DNA of 18,372 nucleotides from Mucilaginibacter_A sp050954865 (GTDB taxonomy: Bacteria; Bacteroidota; Bacteroidia; Sphingobacteriales; Sphingobacteriaceae). Both the position numbers and the translations under genes were made by a program. Below the pieces are notes generated by a model that was not told the origin of the DNA, searched no databases, and was given only the letters and a program-made list of their open reading frames with translations. The stretch covers positions 1 to 18,372 of the forward strand of contig JBPBQN010000093.1 in the NCBI GenBank assembly GCA_050954865.1, read 5' to 3'. This document shows positions 7,366-15,929 of this stretch, piece after piece. Position 1 is the stretch's first letter. Each line of letters opens with the position of its first letter.

Positions 7366-9264
7366 ATGAAGAATTTCTTTTACCTAATGCTGCTTAGTTT
7401 ATTGGTGATCTCTGCTACTTCCTGTAAGAAAAAAGCGGCAGCAGATGAAGTTTCCGCTACAACTACCGCAACTTCCAACGGAATTCCGGCTGGTGCAAAC
7501 GATGGTGTTACATTTATCAATTCCGGAAAATCTGCCATATTTAATTTATATGCGCCCGGCAAAACTTCTGTTTCCCTGATTGGCGATTTTAACAGCTGGA
7601 AAGTTGACAGCAAATATGCCATGAAAAAAAGCACAGACGGAACGCGTTGGTGGATTCAGGTTGATAATCTTGATCCGGCTACCGAATATGCTTATCAGTA
7701 TTATATTGATAATACGATAAAAGTAGCCGATCCATACACAGAAAAAGTATTGGATCCTGCTAACGATCCGTCTATTCCGTCTAACACTTATCCAAACTTA
7801 AAAGCTTATCCAACAGGATTAACAACCGGAATTGTAAGCACGATGAATTACGCACAGCCGGCTTATACCTGGACAACTGCAACGTTTACCAAACCAGATC
7901 CTAAAAACCTGGTGGTTTATGAGTTACACGTGCGGGATTTTATAGCGGCGCACAATTATCAAACTTTAAAAGACACGTTAAATTATCTGGCAAATTTAGG
8001 TATCAACGCCGTTGAACTGATGCCGGTTAATGAGTTTGAAGGCAATTCTTCTTGGGGTTACAACACTAATTTTGGCTTTGCTTTGGATAAATATTATGGC
8101 ACAAAAAACGCATACAAAGCTTTTGTTGATGCCTGCCATGCCAAAGGGATTGCGGTGATACAGGATATTGTTTTAGAAGATCAGTTTGCTTCATCACCAA
8201 TGGTACAAATGTATGCTACTTCAAGCGGTTCGCCTTCGGCAGATAATCCTTGGTTTGATACGCAAAACTTTCATCCAAGTGCGGTTGGTTATCAGCTGAA
8301 TCATTCTACCGCGGCAACGCAGTATTATACGGAAAATGTGATGAAATACTGGATAAAAGAATACCATATTGATGGTTACCGGTTTGATCAGTCTAAAGGT
8401 TTTACACAAACATATTCGGCCACAGATGCCGCTTGGTCTGCTTATGATCCGGGCCGCGTAGAGTTATGGAAAAAGTATAATACCTTCTTAAAAAGTGTTG
8501 ACCCGACTACTTATGTAATTCTGGAACATTTTTCATCCAATCAGGAAGAAGGAGAACTGGCTGCACAGGGAATGCTGCCGTGGGCAAATGCAAACTACAA
8601 CGCCAACCAGGCAACGATGGGTTACAATACGGATTGGAATTTTAACTGGATATTTTACGATCAGCACGGATTTACCAGCCCTAGTGCCATGGGTTATTTT
8701 GAAAGCCATGACGAAGAACGTTTGCAGTTTAAAAACGAATCTTATGCCAACAGCTCCGGAAACTATAACATCAAAAATTTAGCTACCGGTTTGGCCAGAG
8801 AAGAAATGGCTGCTGCATTTTTATTTTCGGCTCCTGGCCCAAAAATGCTTTGGCAGTTTGGCGAATTAGGTTACGACATCAGCATCAATTATATCGAACG
8901 TACTGCTGAAAAACCAATTCACTGGGATTATTTGAACGATGCAAACCGGAAACATTTGCATGATGTTTATGCCCAGATGATCAAAATGAAAATCAAGAAT
9001 GCTGTTTTTACCACCACAAATTTCAAATATGATTTGGCAAATGCCGTTAAAACAATTCAATTAAACGGTACAGACGGCACAAATGTAGAAGTGGTTGGCA
9101 ATTTTGATGTAGTTACGCAAACTGCTTATATCGGTTTTCCGGCTACAGGAACGTGGTATGATAATATCAGCGGAAAAAGCATTAACGTAACCGTGCTTCC
9201 ATATGCTGCAACATTGGCTCCGGGAGAATATCATGTGTACAGCACAACTGCATTGAAACAATAA
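7366..9264 (+). CDS. GH13 alpha-amylase-family lipoprotein with CBM48-like domain (SusG-like role)
   Basis: This is probably the surface amylase that cuts starch for SusCD. The 632 residues begin with a lipoprotein signal (lipobox ATSC, Cys 20, then K-K-K). A CBM48/E-set-like module follows (about 48-135, FNLYAPGKTSVSLIGDFNSW), typical of branched-glucan-acting GH13 enzymes. The catalytic barrel starts near LVVYELHVRDF. The catalytic triad is readable: nucleophile D341 in GYRFDQSKG, acid/base E387 in VILEHF, and D449 in ESHDEERL. Region I is odd. It reads D-I-V-L-E-D-Q (267-273) where the family has D-x-V-x-N-H, so the Asn (usually a calcium ligand) and the His (a subsite -1 contact) are both replaced. 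The reading frame is continuous around it, so this is not an evident frameshift. A C-terminal all-beta domain (about 560-632) closes the protein. It heads a block of four closely spaced glycosidase genes. Activity may be amylase, pullulanase-like or weakened by the region I change. Confidence 0.88.
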   Translation: MKNFFYLMLLSLLVISATSCKKKAAADEVSATTTATSNGIPAGANDGVTFINSGKSAIFNLYAPGKTSVSLIGDFNSWKVDSKYAMKKSTDGTRWWIQVDNLDPATEYAYQYYIDNTIKVADPYTEKVLDPANDPSIPSNTYPNLKAYPTGLTTGIVSTMNYAQPAYTWTTATFTKPDPKNLVVYELHVRDFIAAHNYQTLKDTLNYLANLGINAVELMPVNEFEGNSSWGYNTNFGFALDKYYGTKNAYKAFVDACHAKGIAVIQDIVLEDQFASSPMVQMYATSSGSPSADNPWFDTQNFHPSAVGYQLNHSTAATQYYTENVMKYWIKEYHIDGYRFDQSKGFTQTYSATDAAWSAYDPGRVELWKKYNTFLKSVDPTTYVILEHFSSNQEEGELAAQGMLPWANANYNANQATMGYNTDWNFNWIFYDQHGFTSPSAMGYFESHDEERLQFKNESYANSSGNYNIKNLATGLAREEMAAAFLFSAPGPKMLWQFGELGYDISINYIERTAEKPIHWDYLNDANRKHLHDVYAQMIKMKIKNAVFTTTNFKYDLANAVKTIQLNGTDGTNVEVVGNFDVVTQTAYIGFPATGTWYDNISGKSINVTVLPYAATLAPGEYHVYSTTALKQ

Positions 9265-9303
9265 GTTAGCAATATATTAAACCGCTAGCTCAATTTTTAC
9301 CTT

Positions 9304-9316
9304 ATAAAAGAAGCAT
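9304..9316 (+). repeat. Dispersed motif copy before the small GH13 gene
   Basis: ATAAAAGAAGCAT ends 8 bp before the ATG at 9325, so it occupies the ribosome-binding region. The same geometry occurs before the GH31 gene. Confidence 0.75.
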
Positions 9317-9324
9317 CGCCCAAA

Positions 9325-10704
9325 ATGAAATTTATATCCAGAATAACCACCGTTTCATTACTGGCAGTTGTTTTTAGTCTGCATGTTTTAGCCCAAAATT
9401 CATCGGTAAAAACAGTACGGGCATCAAACAATCAAACCAATTCAAAACCTTACGGCAAACCTTTTGCGCATGTTCCTGATCGGCGTGATGTAACGCTTTA
9501 TCAGGTAAACATGCGCGCCTTCAGCAAAGAAGGAAATTTTAAAGGCGTTATTGCGCGTTTGGATTCGATCAAAGCTTTAGGTGCCAATGTAGTTTACTTG
9601 CTGCCGATTTATCCGGTTGGTGTGTTAAAAAGTACAAATTCTCCTTATTGTGTTCGGGATTATCTCGGTATCAATACTGAGTTCGGAACACTTACAGACC
9701 TGCATTCCTTGGTTGATGGCGCGCATAAAAGAAACATGGCCGTTATTCTGGATTGGGTTGGAAATCATACTTCGTGGGATAATCCCTGGATAAAAAACAA
9801 AGATTGGTACAAGCAGGATTCTGTTGGAAACATCGTTAGTCCGCACGGCTGGAACGATGTTGCACAGCTAAACTTTGATAATGCAGCCATGCGATCAACC
9901 ATGATCAGCGACATGAAATACTGGGTTAACACAGCAAATATTGATGGTTTCCGTTGTGATTATGCTGATGGTCCGCCAGCTGATTTTTGGAAACAAGCCA
10001 TTGATGCACTCAGAAAAATCCCGAATCACCATTTATTAATGCTTGCCGAAGGTCAGCGTGAAGCTAATTTTACAGCAGGTTTTGATTATAATTTTGGCTT
10101 TAACTTCTTTGAAGATTTAAAGGATATCTATAAAAATAATAAATCGGTAAAATCTATTGATAGTTTAAATATTGTTAATTATAACGGTACAACGGATGGC
10201 CAGCAAACTGTAAGGTATGTTACAAACCATGATGTAAACAGCTCGGATGGCACGCCTTTGGAGTTGTTTGGCGGCAAAAAAGGATCAATGGCCGCTTTTG
10301 TAGTTGTGGCTTATATGAAAAGTGTTCCGATGATTTACAACGGTCAGGAAGTAGGAACACCAAACCGGTTAGTATTTCCTTTTACATCTTCAAAAATTGA
10401 CTGGACGATTAATCCGGATGTAACTGCTGAATACAAAAAAGTTATTACTTTGAGAGATGCAAGCACAGCAATCAGAAGAGGCAAATTAACTTCCTACACA
10501 ACTGCAGATATATGCGCTTTTACAAAGGAAGCCGGCGCAGAAAAAGTGTTGGTTATTTCCAACCTGCGGAATAAAGCCATCACCTACACAGTTCCTGCGG
10601 CTTTAGCAACTACGCTGTGGAAAGATGCATTTACAGGTTCTAAAACAACTTTAAACAGCACAATCAACCTGGAACCATTTTCATACGTGGTGCTAAAAAA
10701 CTAA
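9325..10704 (+). CDS. Secreted GH13 alpha-amylase-family glycosidase (periplasmic)
   Basis: The protein has 459 residues with a Sec signal peptide (1-23, ending VLA-Q) and no lipobox, so it is probably periplasmic, like SusA. It is a compact (beta/alpha)8 GH13 without an N-terminal module. All four conserved regions are canonical: I, D143 to H148 in LDWVGNHT; II, nucleophile D212 in DGFRCDYAD; III, acid/base E242 in LLMLAEGQ; IV, H302-D303 in VTNHDVN. The barrel is followed by a short all-beta C domain (about 375-459) ending in EPFSYVVLKN. The predicted role is hydrolysis of imported maltodextrins to shorter sugars. The exact subfamily (amylase, neopullulanase or maltogenic) cannot be read by eye. 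The 60-bp gap upstream carries the dispersed motif, and the GH31 gene begins 31 bp downstream. The mature N-terminus (AQNSSVK) is shared with the GH31 protein. Confidence 0.92.
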   Translation: MKFISRITTVSLLAVVFSLHVLAQNSSVKTVRASNNQTNSKPYGKPFAHVPDRRDVTLYQVNMRAFSKEGNFKGVIARLDSIKALGANVVYLLPIYPVGVLKSTNSPYCVRDYLGINTEFGTLTDLHSLVDGAHKRNMAVILDWVGNHTSWDNPWIKNKDWYKQDSVGNIVSPHGWNDVAQLNFDNAAMRSTMISDMKYWVNTANIDGFRCDYADGPPADFWKQAIDALRKIPNHHLLMLAEGQREANFTAGFDYNFGFNFFEDLKDIYKNNKSVKSIDSLNIVNYNGTTDGQQTVRYVTNHDVNSSDGTPLELFGGKKGSMAAFVVVAYMKSVPMIYNGQEVGTPNRLVFPFTSSKIDWTINPDVTAEYKKVITLRDASTAIRRGKLTSYTTADICAFTKEAGAEKVLVISNLRNKAITYTVPAALATTLWKDAFTGSKTTLNSTINLEPFSYVVLKN

Positions 10705-10714
10705 AATTTATCCT

Positions 10715-10730
10715 ATAAAAGAAGTATTGC
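10715..10730 (+). repeat. Dispersed motif copy before the GH31 gene
   Basis: ATAAAAGAAGTATTGC has one base (C to T) different from the consensus. It ends 5 bp before the ATG at 10736. Measured from the GAAG core, the spacing to the ATG equals that of the copy at 9304. Confidence 0.75.
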
Positions 10731-10735
10731 AAAAA

Positions 10736-13174
10736 ATGAATATTCTACCCAAAATATTTTTATCCTTATTCATAACCAGTGTTTTTAACCTAACCGTTTC
10801 TGCCCAAAATTCATCCGTAAAAGTAGTAGGAAATGTAACGAATGTGAACATCAGCGGACAGCAAATTCAGCTGAAAACAGAAAATGCACAGGCAGAAATT
10901 ACGGTTTATTCGCCTTCCATTATTCGCGTTCGGGTGGATAAAGCTACTTTTAAGCCTGATTTTTCTTACGCCGTTATCGCTAAACCGCAAACGGCAAAGG
11001 TTAACATCAGCCAAAATAATGCGCAAATCAGCATCGTAACAGATTCTGTAAAAGTCCTAATTACTAAAACTCCTTTTAGCGTATCTTTTTATACGTTGGA
11101 TGGAAAAGCAATCAATGAAGAAGAAAAAGGACTGAATACTTCCTGGGTAAATGAATCTGTAACCAATTACAGGAAAATGCAAAAAGAGGAGCGTTTTATT
11201 GGTTTGGGCGAAAAAACCGGTCCGCTGGACAGAGTAGGAAACGGTTATACCGATTGGAATTCGGATAATTTCGGTTATGCGGCAAATCTTGATCCGCTGT
11301 ATTCTACCATTCCGTTTTACATCGGCATCCACGATAACCTTAATTATGGCATTTTTCTGGATAATACTTATCAAACCGATTTCAATTTTGGTGCCAGCAA
11401 CAACCGTTTTTCGTCTTTTGGGGCAAGGGGCGGAGAGATGAATTACTATTTTATCTACCATAAAAACCTGGCTGATGTAATTTCTTCTTACACCGCTTTA
11501 ACCGGCCGCATGAAAATGCCGCCACTGTGGAGTTTAGGTTATCAGCAAAACCGATACAGCTATTATCCGGAAACCGAAGTTTACCGCATTGCACAAACGT
11601 TGCGGGAGAAAAAAATTCCGGCAGACGGCATCACTTTGGATATTCATTACATGGATAAATACAAGGTTTTTACTTGGGACAAACAGCGTTTTCCGGATCC
11701 GAAAGGCATGACGGAAAAGCTGAAACAAATGGGTTTTAACTTAACGGTAATTGTTGATCCTGGCGTAAAAGAAGAAAAAGGTTACGGCGTTTACGATCGT
11801 GGTTTGAAAGAAAATATCTTTATTAAATATCCCGACAGTACTAATTATACCGGACAAGTTTGGCCGGGCTGGTGTAATTTTCCGGATTTTACCAACCCGA
11901 AAGCAAGAACCTGGTGGGGAACAGAAATCAATCAATATGCACAGGACGGCGTGAGCGGCATCTGGAATGATATGAACGAGTTTTCTACCTGGGGACAAAA
12001 AGTGCCGGACAACGTTTTATTCAATTACGAAGGAAATGCGGCATCGCACCTGAAAACGCATAATGTTTATGCGCTGGAAATGGCACGTGCAAGTTATGAA
12101 GGCGCGCGCAAAACCATGAACAAGCGTCCATTTGTGTTAACGCGTTCCGGTTATGCAGGTTTGCAGCGTTATACAGCGATCTGGACGGGCGATAACCGAT
12201 CGGAAGATGACCACATGATTGCTGGCGTGCGTTTGTTAAACAGTTTGGGTTTAAGCGGCGTTCCTTTTACCGGAATGGATATCGGCGGTTTTACCGGAAA
12301 TCCAACATCAGCATTATACGCGCGCTGGATTCAAATCGGTGCTTTTTGCCCGTATTTTAGAAACCATACGCAGGTCAATACCAAATCTTCTGAACCATGG
12401 ACTTATGGTGAAGAAGTAACCGAAATCTCCCGAAACTACATCTCACTTCGCTATAAATTGTTGCCTTATTTGTATTCTACTTTTTATGAAGCAACGCAAA
12501 ACGGACATCCTGTAAATCGTTCGTTGGCAATTGATTATACTTTCGATCCAAAAATTTACGATACACAATTTCAAAATCAGTATTTATTTGGACAAGCATT
12601 TTTAGTGGCGCCGTTTGAATCAGGCAAAGATTTTGGCAAAGTTTATTTCCCGAAAGGCAAATGGTATGATTTATATTCTGATGCACCGCAAAATGGTAAT
12701 CAGGAAAAAATTATCCAACTTTCCTTACAAAAACTGCCGGTTTATGTAAAAGAAAGTAGCATTATTCCGATGCAATCGCTGGTGCAAACCACGGCACAAA
12801 AGCCAACCGATACGTTAATTGTACATGTTTATAACGGCAGCATCAGCAATCATTTTGTTTATTATGAAGATGACGGTCAGAGTTTTGCCAACGAAAGCGG
12901 TAATTTTTACAAGCGCAACATCCAATTTTTACCTGCTAAAAGAAGCATTGTTTTTGATGCGGCAGAAGGATCTTTTGCTTCCAAATTTAAGTCGATAAAA
13001 GTAGTATTGCATGGTTTTGGTTCCGCTGCATCCAAATTTAAAAACGAGTCATTTTCCTTTTTAACGCCGGTTTCCACATTTGATCCGCAAGGAAGTTCCA
13101 GTTCCGCAGAAAATGTTCAGGTCAAAACTATTTTAGTTAAAAATGATAACAGTAAAATTTCAATTTACTATTAA
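10736..13174 (+). CDS. GH31 alpha-glucosidase (secreted)
   Basis: This retaining alpha-glucosidase probably releases glucose from maltodextrins in the periplasm. I chose the ATG at 10736 (812 residues) over an in-frame TTG at 10727. The TTG lies inside the dispersed motif, and the ATG gives the same leader spacing and the same 22-codon signal peptide as the gene upstream. The signal peptide ends VSA-Q. An N-terminal beta-sandwich (about 25-245, with ERFIGLGEKTGPLDRVG and YTDWNSDNFGY) precedes the GH31 barrel. The nucleophile is D412 in GIWNDMNEF, and the acid/base is D486 in WTGDNRSE. More usual family members read NDMNEP, so Phe replaces Pro here. C-terminal beta domains run from about 600 on. 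The last ~70 residues contain two motif-like stretches in the coding DNA (12937-12950 and 12994-13010). The gene is 31 bp after the GH13 gene and 24 bp before the next, so co-transcription is likely. Confidence 0.94.
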   Translation: MNILPKIFLSLFITSVFNLTVSAQNSSVKVVGNVTNVNISGQQIQLKTENAQAEITVYSPSIIRVRVDKATFKPDFSYAVIAKPQTAKVNISQNNAQISIVTDSVKVLITKTPFSVSFYTLDGKAINEEEKGLNTSWVNESVTNYRKMQKEERFIGLGEKTGPLDRVGNGYTDWNSDNFGYAANLDPLYSTIPFYIGIHDNLNYGIFLDNTYQTDFNFGASNNRFSSFGARGGEMNYYFIYHKNLADVISSYTALTGRMKMPPLWSLGYQQNRYSYYPETEVYRIAQTLREKKIPADGITLDIHYMDKYKVFTWDKQRFPDPKGMTEKLKQMGFNLTVIVDPGVKEEKGYGVYDRGLKENIFIKYPDSTNYTGQVWPGWCNFPDFTNPKARTWWGTEINQYAQDGVSGIWNDMNEFSTWGQKVPDNVLFNYEGNAASHLKTHNVYALEMARASYEGARKTMNKRPFVLTRSGYAGLQRYTAIWTGDNRSEDDHMIAGVRLLNSLGLSGVPFTGMDIGGFTGNPTSALYARWIQIGAFCPYFRNHTQVNTKSSEPWTYGEEVTEISRNYISLRYKLLPYLYSTFYEATQNGHPVNRSLAIDYTFDPKIYDTQFQNQYLFGQAFLVAPFESGKDFGKVYFPKGKWYDLYSDAPQNGNQEKIIQLSLQKLPVYVKESSIIPMQSLVQTTAQKPTDTLIVHVYNGSISNHFVYYEDDGQSFANESGNFYKRNIQFLPAKRSIVFDAAEGSFASKFKSIKVVLHGFGSAASKFKNESFSFLTPVSTFDPQGSSSSAENVQVKTILVKNDNSKISIYY
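12937..12950 (+). repeat. Dispersed motif copy inside the GH31 coding region
   Basis: TAAAAGAAGCATTG is an exact 14-base match, read in frame as (A)-K-R-S-I within PAKRSIVFD. A near copy, GATAAAAGTAGTATTGC, follows at 12994-13010. Either could be chance, but the length argues against it for the first. Confidence 0.5.
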
Positions 13175-13198
13175 TCAAGCAATTGAATAAAAAACCAG

Positions 13199-15775
13199 AT
13201 GCCAAAAAAATATAAATATTTGTTTTTACTGCTGTTGCTAATCTGCGTTAACATACAGGCGCAAACCAGAAAAATCAGCAGTAAAAACTATATTTATATC
13301 GATAAAAAAGGCATCATCCGATATTCATCCAATCAACAAAAAGCTTACTTTTTTGGGGTGAATTACACCGCGCCTTTTGCGTACGGTTACCGTTCGCTGG
13401 GCATTTTGGGTATCGACCGGAAAAAAGAAATTGATGATGATGTTTATCATTTGTCGCGCATGGGAATTGATGCTTTCCGTGTGCACGTTTGGGATACGGA
13501 AATTACAGATTCTATCGGAAATTTACTGCAAAACGAACATCTGCAACTGTTTGATTATCTGGTTAATCAGCTTGAAAAACGGCACATCAAAATACTGTTT
13601 ACGCCGCTTGCTTTCTGGGGAAACGGTTATCCTGAAAAAGATGAACCTACAGCCGGATTTTCCAGCATTTATGATAAAGGACGCGTTACGATAAATGAAA
13701 ACGCCATCCGTGCGCAGGAAAATTATCTGAAGCAGTTTTTGCAGCACATCAATCCGTATAATCATTTGGCTTATCTCGATGATCCGGAAATTATTGCTGC
13801 CGAATTAAACAATGAGCCAAAGCACAGCGGACCAAAAAATAAAGTAACCGAATACGTAAACCGTTTGGCTACGGCGGCCAGAAATGCCGGGTGGAAAAAA
13901 CCGCTTTTTTATAACATTAGCGAATCTTTTACTTATGCGGATGCGGTTGCAAAATCCAATGTTGATGGTTTTAGTTTCCAGTGGTATCCGGTTGGCTTGG
14001 TTGCCAATCACGAGCAAAAAGGAAACTTTTTACCCAATGTAGATCGTTATAAAATTCCTTTTCTGGATACAATTCCGGAGTTCAAAAATAAAGCGTGCAT
14101 GGTTTATGAGTTTGATGCCGGCGATTTGCTGCAATCAAATATATATCCGGCCATGGCCAGAAGTTTCAGGCAGGCTGGCTTTCAATGGGCCACGCAATTT
14201 GCTTATGATCCGCTAGCAACTGCCTATGCCAATACTGAATATCAAACGCATTATTTAAATCTGGCTTACACACCATCCAAAGCCATTAGTTTGCTGATTG
14301 CTTCTAAAGTATTTCATCAACTGCCTGAAAATCAGATTTATGGGAGTTTTCCTGTGGATAGTAATTTTGATGCTTACCAAGTAAGTTACCAGCAAAACCT
14401 GAGTTTGATGAACACTAAACTGGAATTTGCTTACTCCAATAATACTGCTGCAAAACCTGTTGATGCAGCAAAATTACAGCATGTTGCAGGCGTAGGCAGT
14501 TCTGCAATTGTAAAATACAGTGGTTACGGCGCGTATTTTTTGGATCAGCTGGAAAATGGCATTTGGCGATTGGAAGTGATGCCGGATGCGATTTCTATTC
14601 GTGATCCGTTTGAAAAAGCATCGCTGAAAAAAGAAGTTACCCGCATTCAATACGAAGGCCAGCAGATGCAAATTTTGCTACCAAACTTGGGTTCTGATTT
14701 CAGCATCAATCAAATTAATAATGGCGGAAATGCTTCTTTTAGCACCCAAAATTCGTCGTTCAGCATTCGGCCGGGCACTTATTTAATCACAAAAAAAGGC
14801 GTGCAAAACAAGCATTGGTCGGCACAAAGCATCTATCAAAATTTACGTTTGGGCGAATTTGTGGCACCAAAACCAGTTTTTACGGCGCCTTTTGTGGTTG
14901 ATCCGGGAAAAGTAGCTATTCCGGCACACCAGCCATTTACATTAAAAATTAAAGCAGTTGGAGTTGATGCTGCCGATCAGGTGGTGCTGCAAATTAATCA
15001 GGTTTATGGCGAATACCGCACGATAACAATGCTGCGCAAATCGGCTTATGATTATCAAGCCGAATTGCCGGAAGAATTACTTCATCCGGGATTATTAAAT
15101 TATCAGATTTTTATCAAAAAAGCTGGTGCGCAAACGATTACTTTTCCGGGAAATTTTGTTGGTGATCTGTTTGCCTGGGATAATTTTCATCACGAAACCT
15201 GGTCTGTTTTTGTTGCCTTGCCACAAACTGCTGTGGAGTTGTTTAATGCAAATGATGATGTATCGAAACTGATGTTTTATTTGCCAAATTATCATCAGCA
15301 AAAAACAGAACTGATCGCCGCGGAAAAAACCGGCAATCTGGCTGTTAAACTTTCATCAGCAATTAACCAAACTTTTGGCTGGCAACTATTTGTGAGTGAT
15401 CGGTTGAAAAATCTTAAATCGCAAACCATTTCTTTTACCAAACTTATGATCAGGGCAAAAACTGATCATCAACCTGCAAAAATTAAAGTTGCTTTGATTG
15501 ATGCGAATGGAGTTTCTTATGCAGCTTATATCTCTGTAAATGAACAGTTTAGTGATATTGAAATTCCATTAAGCAAGTTGCGCCCGGATTCAGCTTTGCT
15601 GTTGCCGCGGCCTTATCCGTCTTTTCAGCCGCTTTGGTTTAAATCTGATTCTTCAGGCGCATTACAATTGAATCAGTTGGATAAACTGGAAATTACGCTC
15701 GGCAAAAACGCATCTCCAGTAAAATCCGATCAGCCTGAAAGCTTTGTTGTGGAGTCTGTTTGGCTGGCCAACTGA
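13199..15775 (+). CDS. GH5-like (clan GH-A) secreted glycoside hydrolase, substrate unknown
   Basis: The 858-residue protein starts with a Sec signal peptide (1-21, cut near QA-Q). Residues about 30-400 look like a clan GH-A barrel: AYFFGVNYTAPF, GIDAFRVHVWD, KILFTPLAFWGNGYP, the putative acid/base E206 in AAELNNEP, and the putative nucleophile E304 in MVYEFDAGD. The spacing of 98 residues between the two Glu fits GH5-type enzymes. The rest is all-beta: a beta-rich stretch (about 440-560), an Ig-like domain (about 575-680, with FTAPFVVDPGKVAI), and a C-terminal jelly-roll-like domain (about 700-858). Clan GH-A enzymes mostly act on beta-linked sugars, so its place at the end of an alpha-glucan enzyme block is unexplained. 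It starts 24 bp after the GH31 stop and is the last gene before a strong palindrome, so it probably belongs to the operon. The family assignment is by motif only. It could be an unclassified GH-A family or a non-catalytic relative. Confidence 0.7.
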   Translation: MPKKYKYLFLLLLLICVNIQAQTRKISSKNYIYIDKKGIIRYSSNQQKAYFFGVNYTAPFAYGYRSLGILGIDRKKEIDDDVYHLSRMGIDAFRVHVWDTEITDSIGNLLQNEHLQLFDYLVNQLEKRHIKILFTPLAFWGNGYPEKDEPTAGFSSIYDKGRVTINENAIRAQENYLKQFLQHINPYNHLAYLDDPEIIAAELNNEPKHSGPKNKVTEYVNRLATAARNAGWKKPLFYNISESFTYADAVAKSNVDGFSFQWYPVGLVANHEQKGNFLPNVDRYKIPFLDTIPEFKNKACMVYEFDAGDLLQSNIYPAMARSFRQAGFQWATQFAYDPLATAYANTEYQTHYLNLAYTPSKAISLLIASKVFHQLPENQIYGSFPVDSNFDAYQVSYQQNLSLMNTKLEFAYSNNTAAKPVDAAKLQHVAGVGSSAIVKYSGYGAYFLDQLENGIWRLEVMPDAISIRDPFEKASLKKEVTRIQYEGQQMQILLPNLGSDFSINQINNGGNASFSTQNSSFSIRPGTYLITKKGVQNKHWSAQSIYQNLRLGEFVAPKPVFTAPFVVDPGKVAIPAHQPFTLKIKAVGVDAADQVVLQINQVYGEYRTITMLRKSAYDYQAELPEELLHPGLLNYQIFIKKAGAQTITFPGNFVGDLFAWDNFHHETWSVFVALPQTAVELFNANDDVSKLMFYLPNYHQQKTELIAAEKTGNLAVKLSSAINQTFGWQLFVSDRLKNLKSQTISFTKLMIRAKTDHQPAKIKVALIDANGVSYAAYISVNEQFSDIEIPLSKLRPDSALLLPRPYPSFQPLWFKSDSSGALQLNQLDKLEITLGKNASPVKSDQPESFVVESVWLAN

Positions 15776-15780
15776 TTTTT

Positions 15781-15830
15781 ACAATGCTTCTTTTATCACC
15801 CTAAATTTGGGTTGATAAAAGAAGTATTGT
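15781..15830 (+). repeat. Full palindrome made of two opposed motif copies; possible operon terminator
   Basis: The left arm 15781-15801 (containing ATGCTTCTTTTAT) and the right arm 15809-15830 (containing ATAAAAGAAGTAT) pair over about 21 positions, with one G-T wobble (15786/15825) and one bulged T, around the loop TAAATTT. The wobble is a valid G-U pair in RNA from the + strand but a C-A mismatch from the other, which fits + strand transcription. It starts 5 bp after the stop of the GH-A gene. No T-tract follows the stem, so it is not a textbook intrinsic terminator. An mRNA 3'-end stabiliser or protein-binding palindrome fits as well. Confidence 0.75.
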
Positions 15831-15929
15831 CGCTTTATTGAAACTTTGCGCGGATTATAATTTTCGGCATTAAACGTTAACCAGAAATATCTATCTGATT
15901 GTTGATCAAACGCTAAAGGTTAACGGAAC

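Noticed and set aside
8161..8184. Frameshift in the GH13 gene as the cause of the altered region I
   Set aside because: Sequence on both sides (GIAVIQDIV and SSPMVQMY) matches the family in the same frame, so only the substitutions themselves are unusual.
10727..10735. In-frame TTG start for the GH31 gene, three codons before the ATG
   Set aside because: It lies inside the dispersed motif and would break the leader and signal-peptide spacing shared with the upstream GH13 gene. The ATG at 10736 is preferred.
11057..11461. 134-codon open frame on the minus strand, and the similar one at 16089-16427
   Set aside because: Both lie fully within strong + strand genes and have no recognisable domain or signal, so they are frame shadows.
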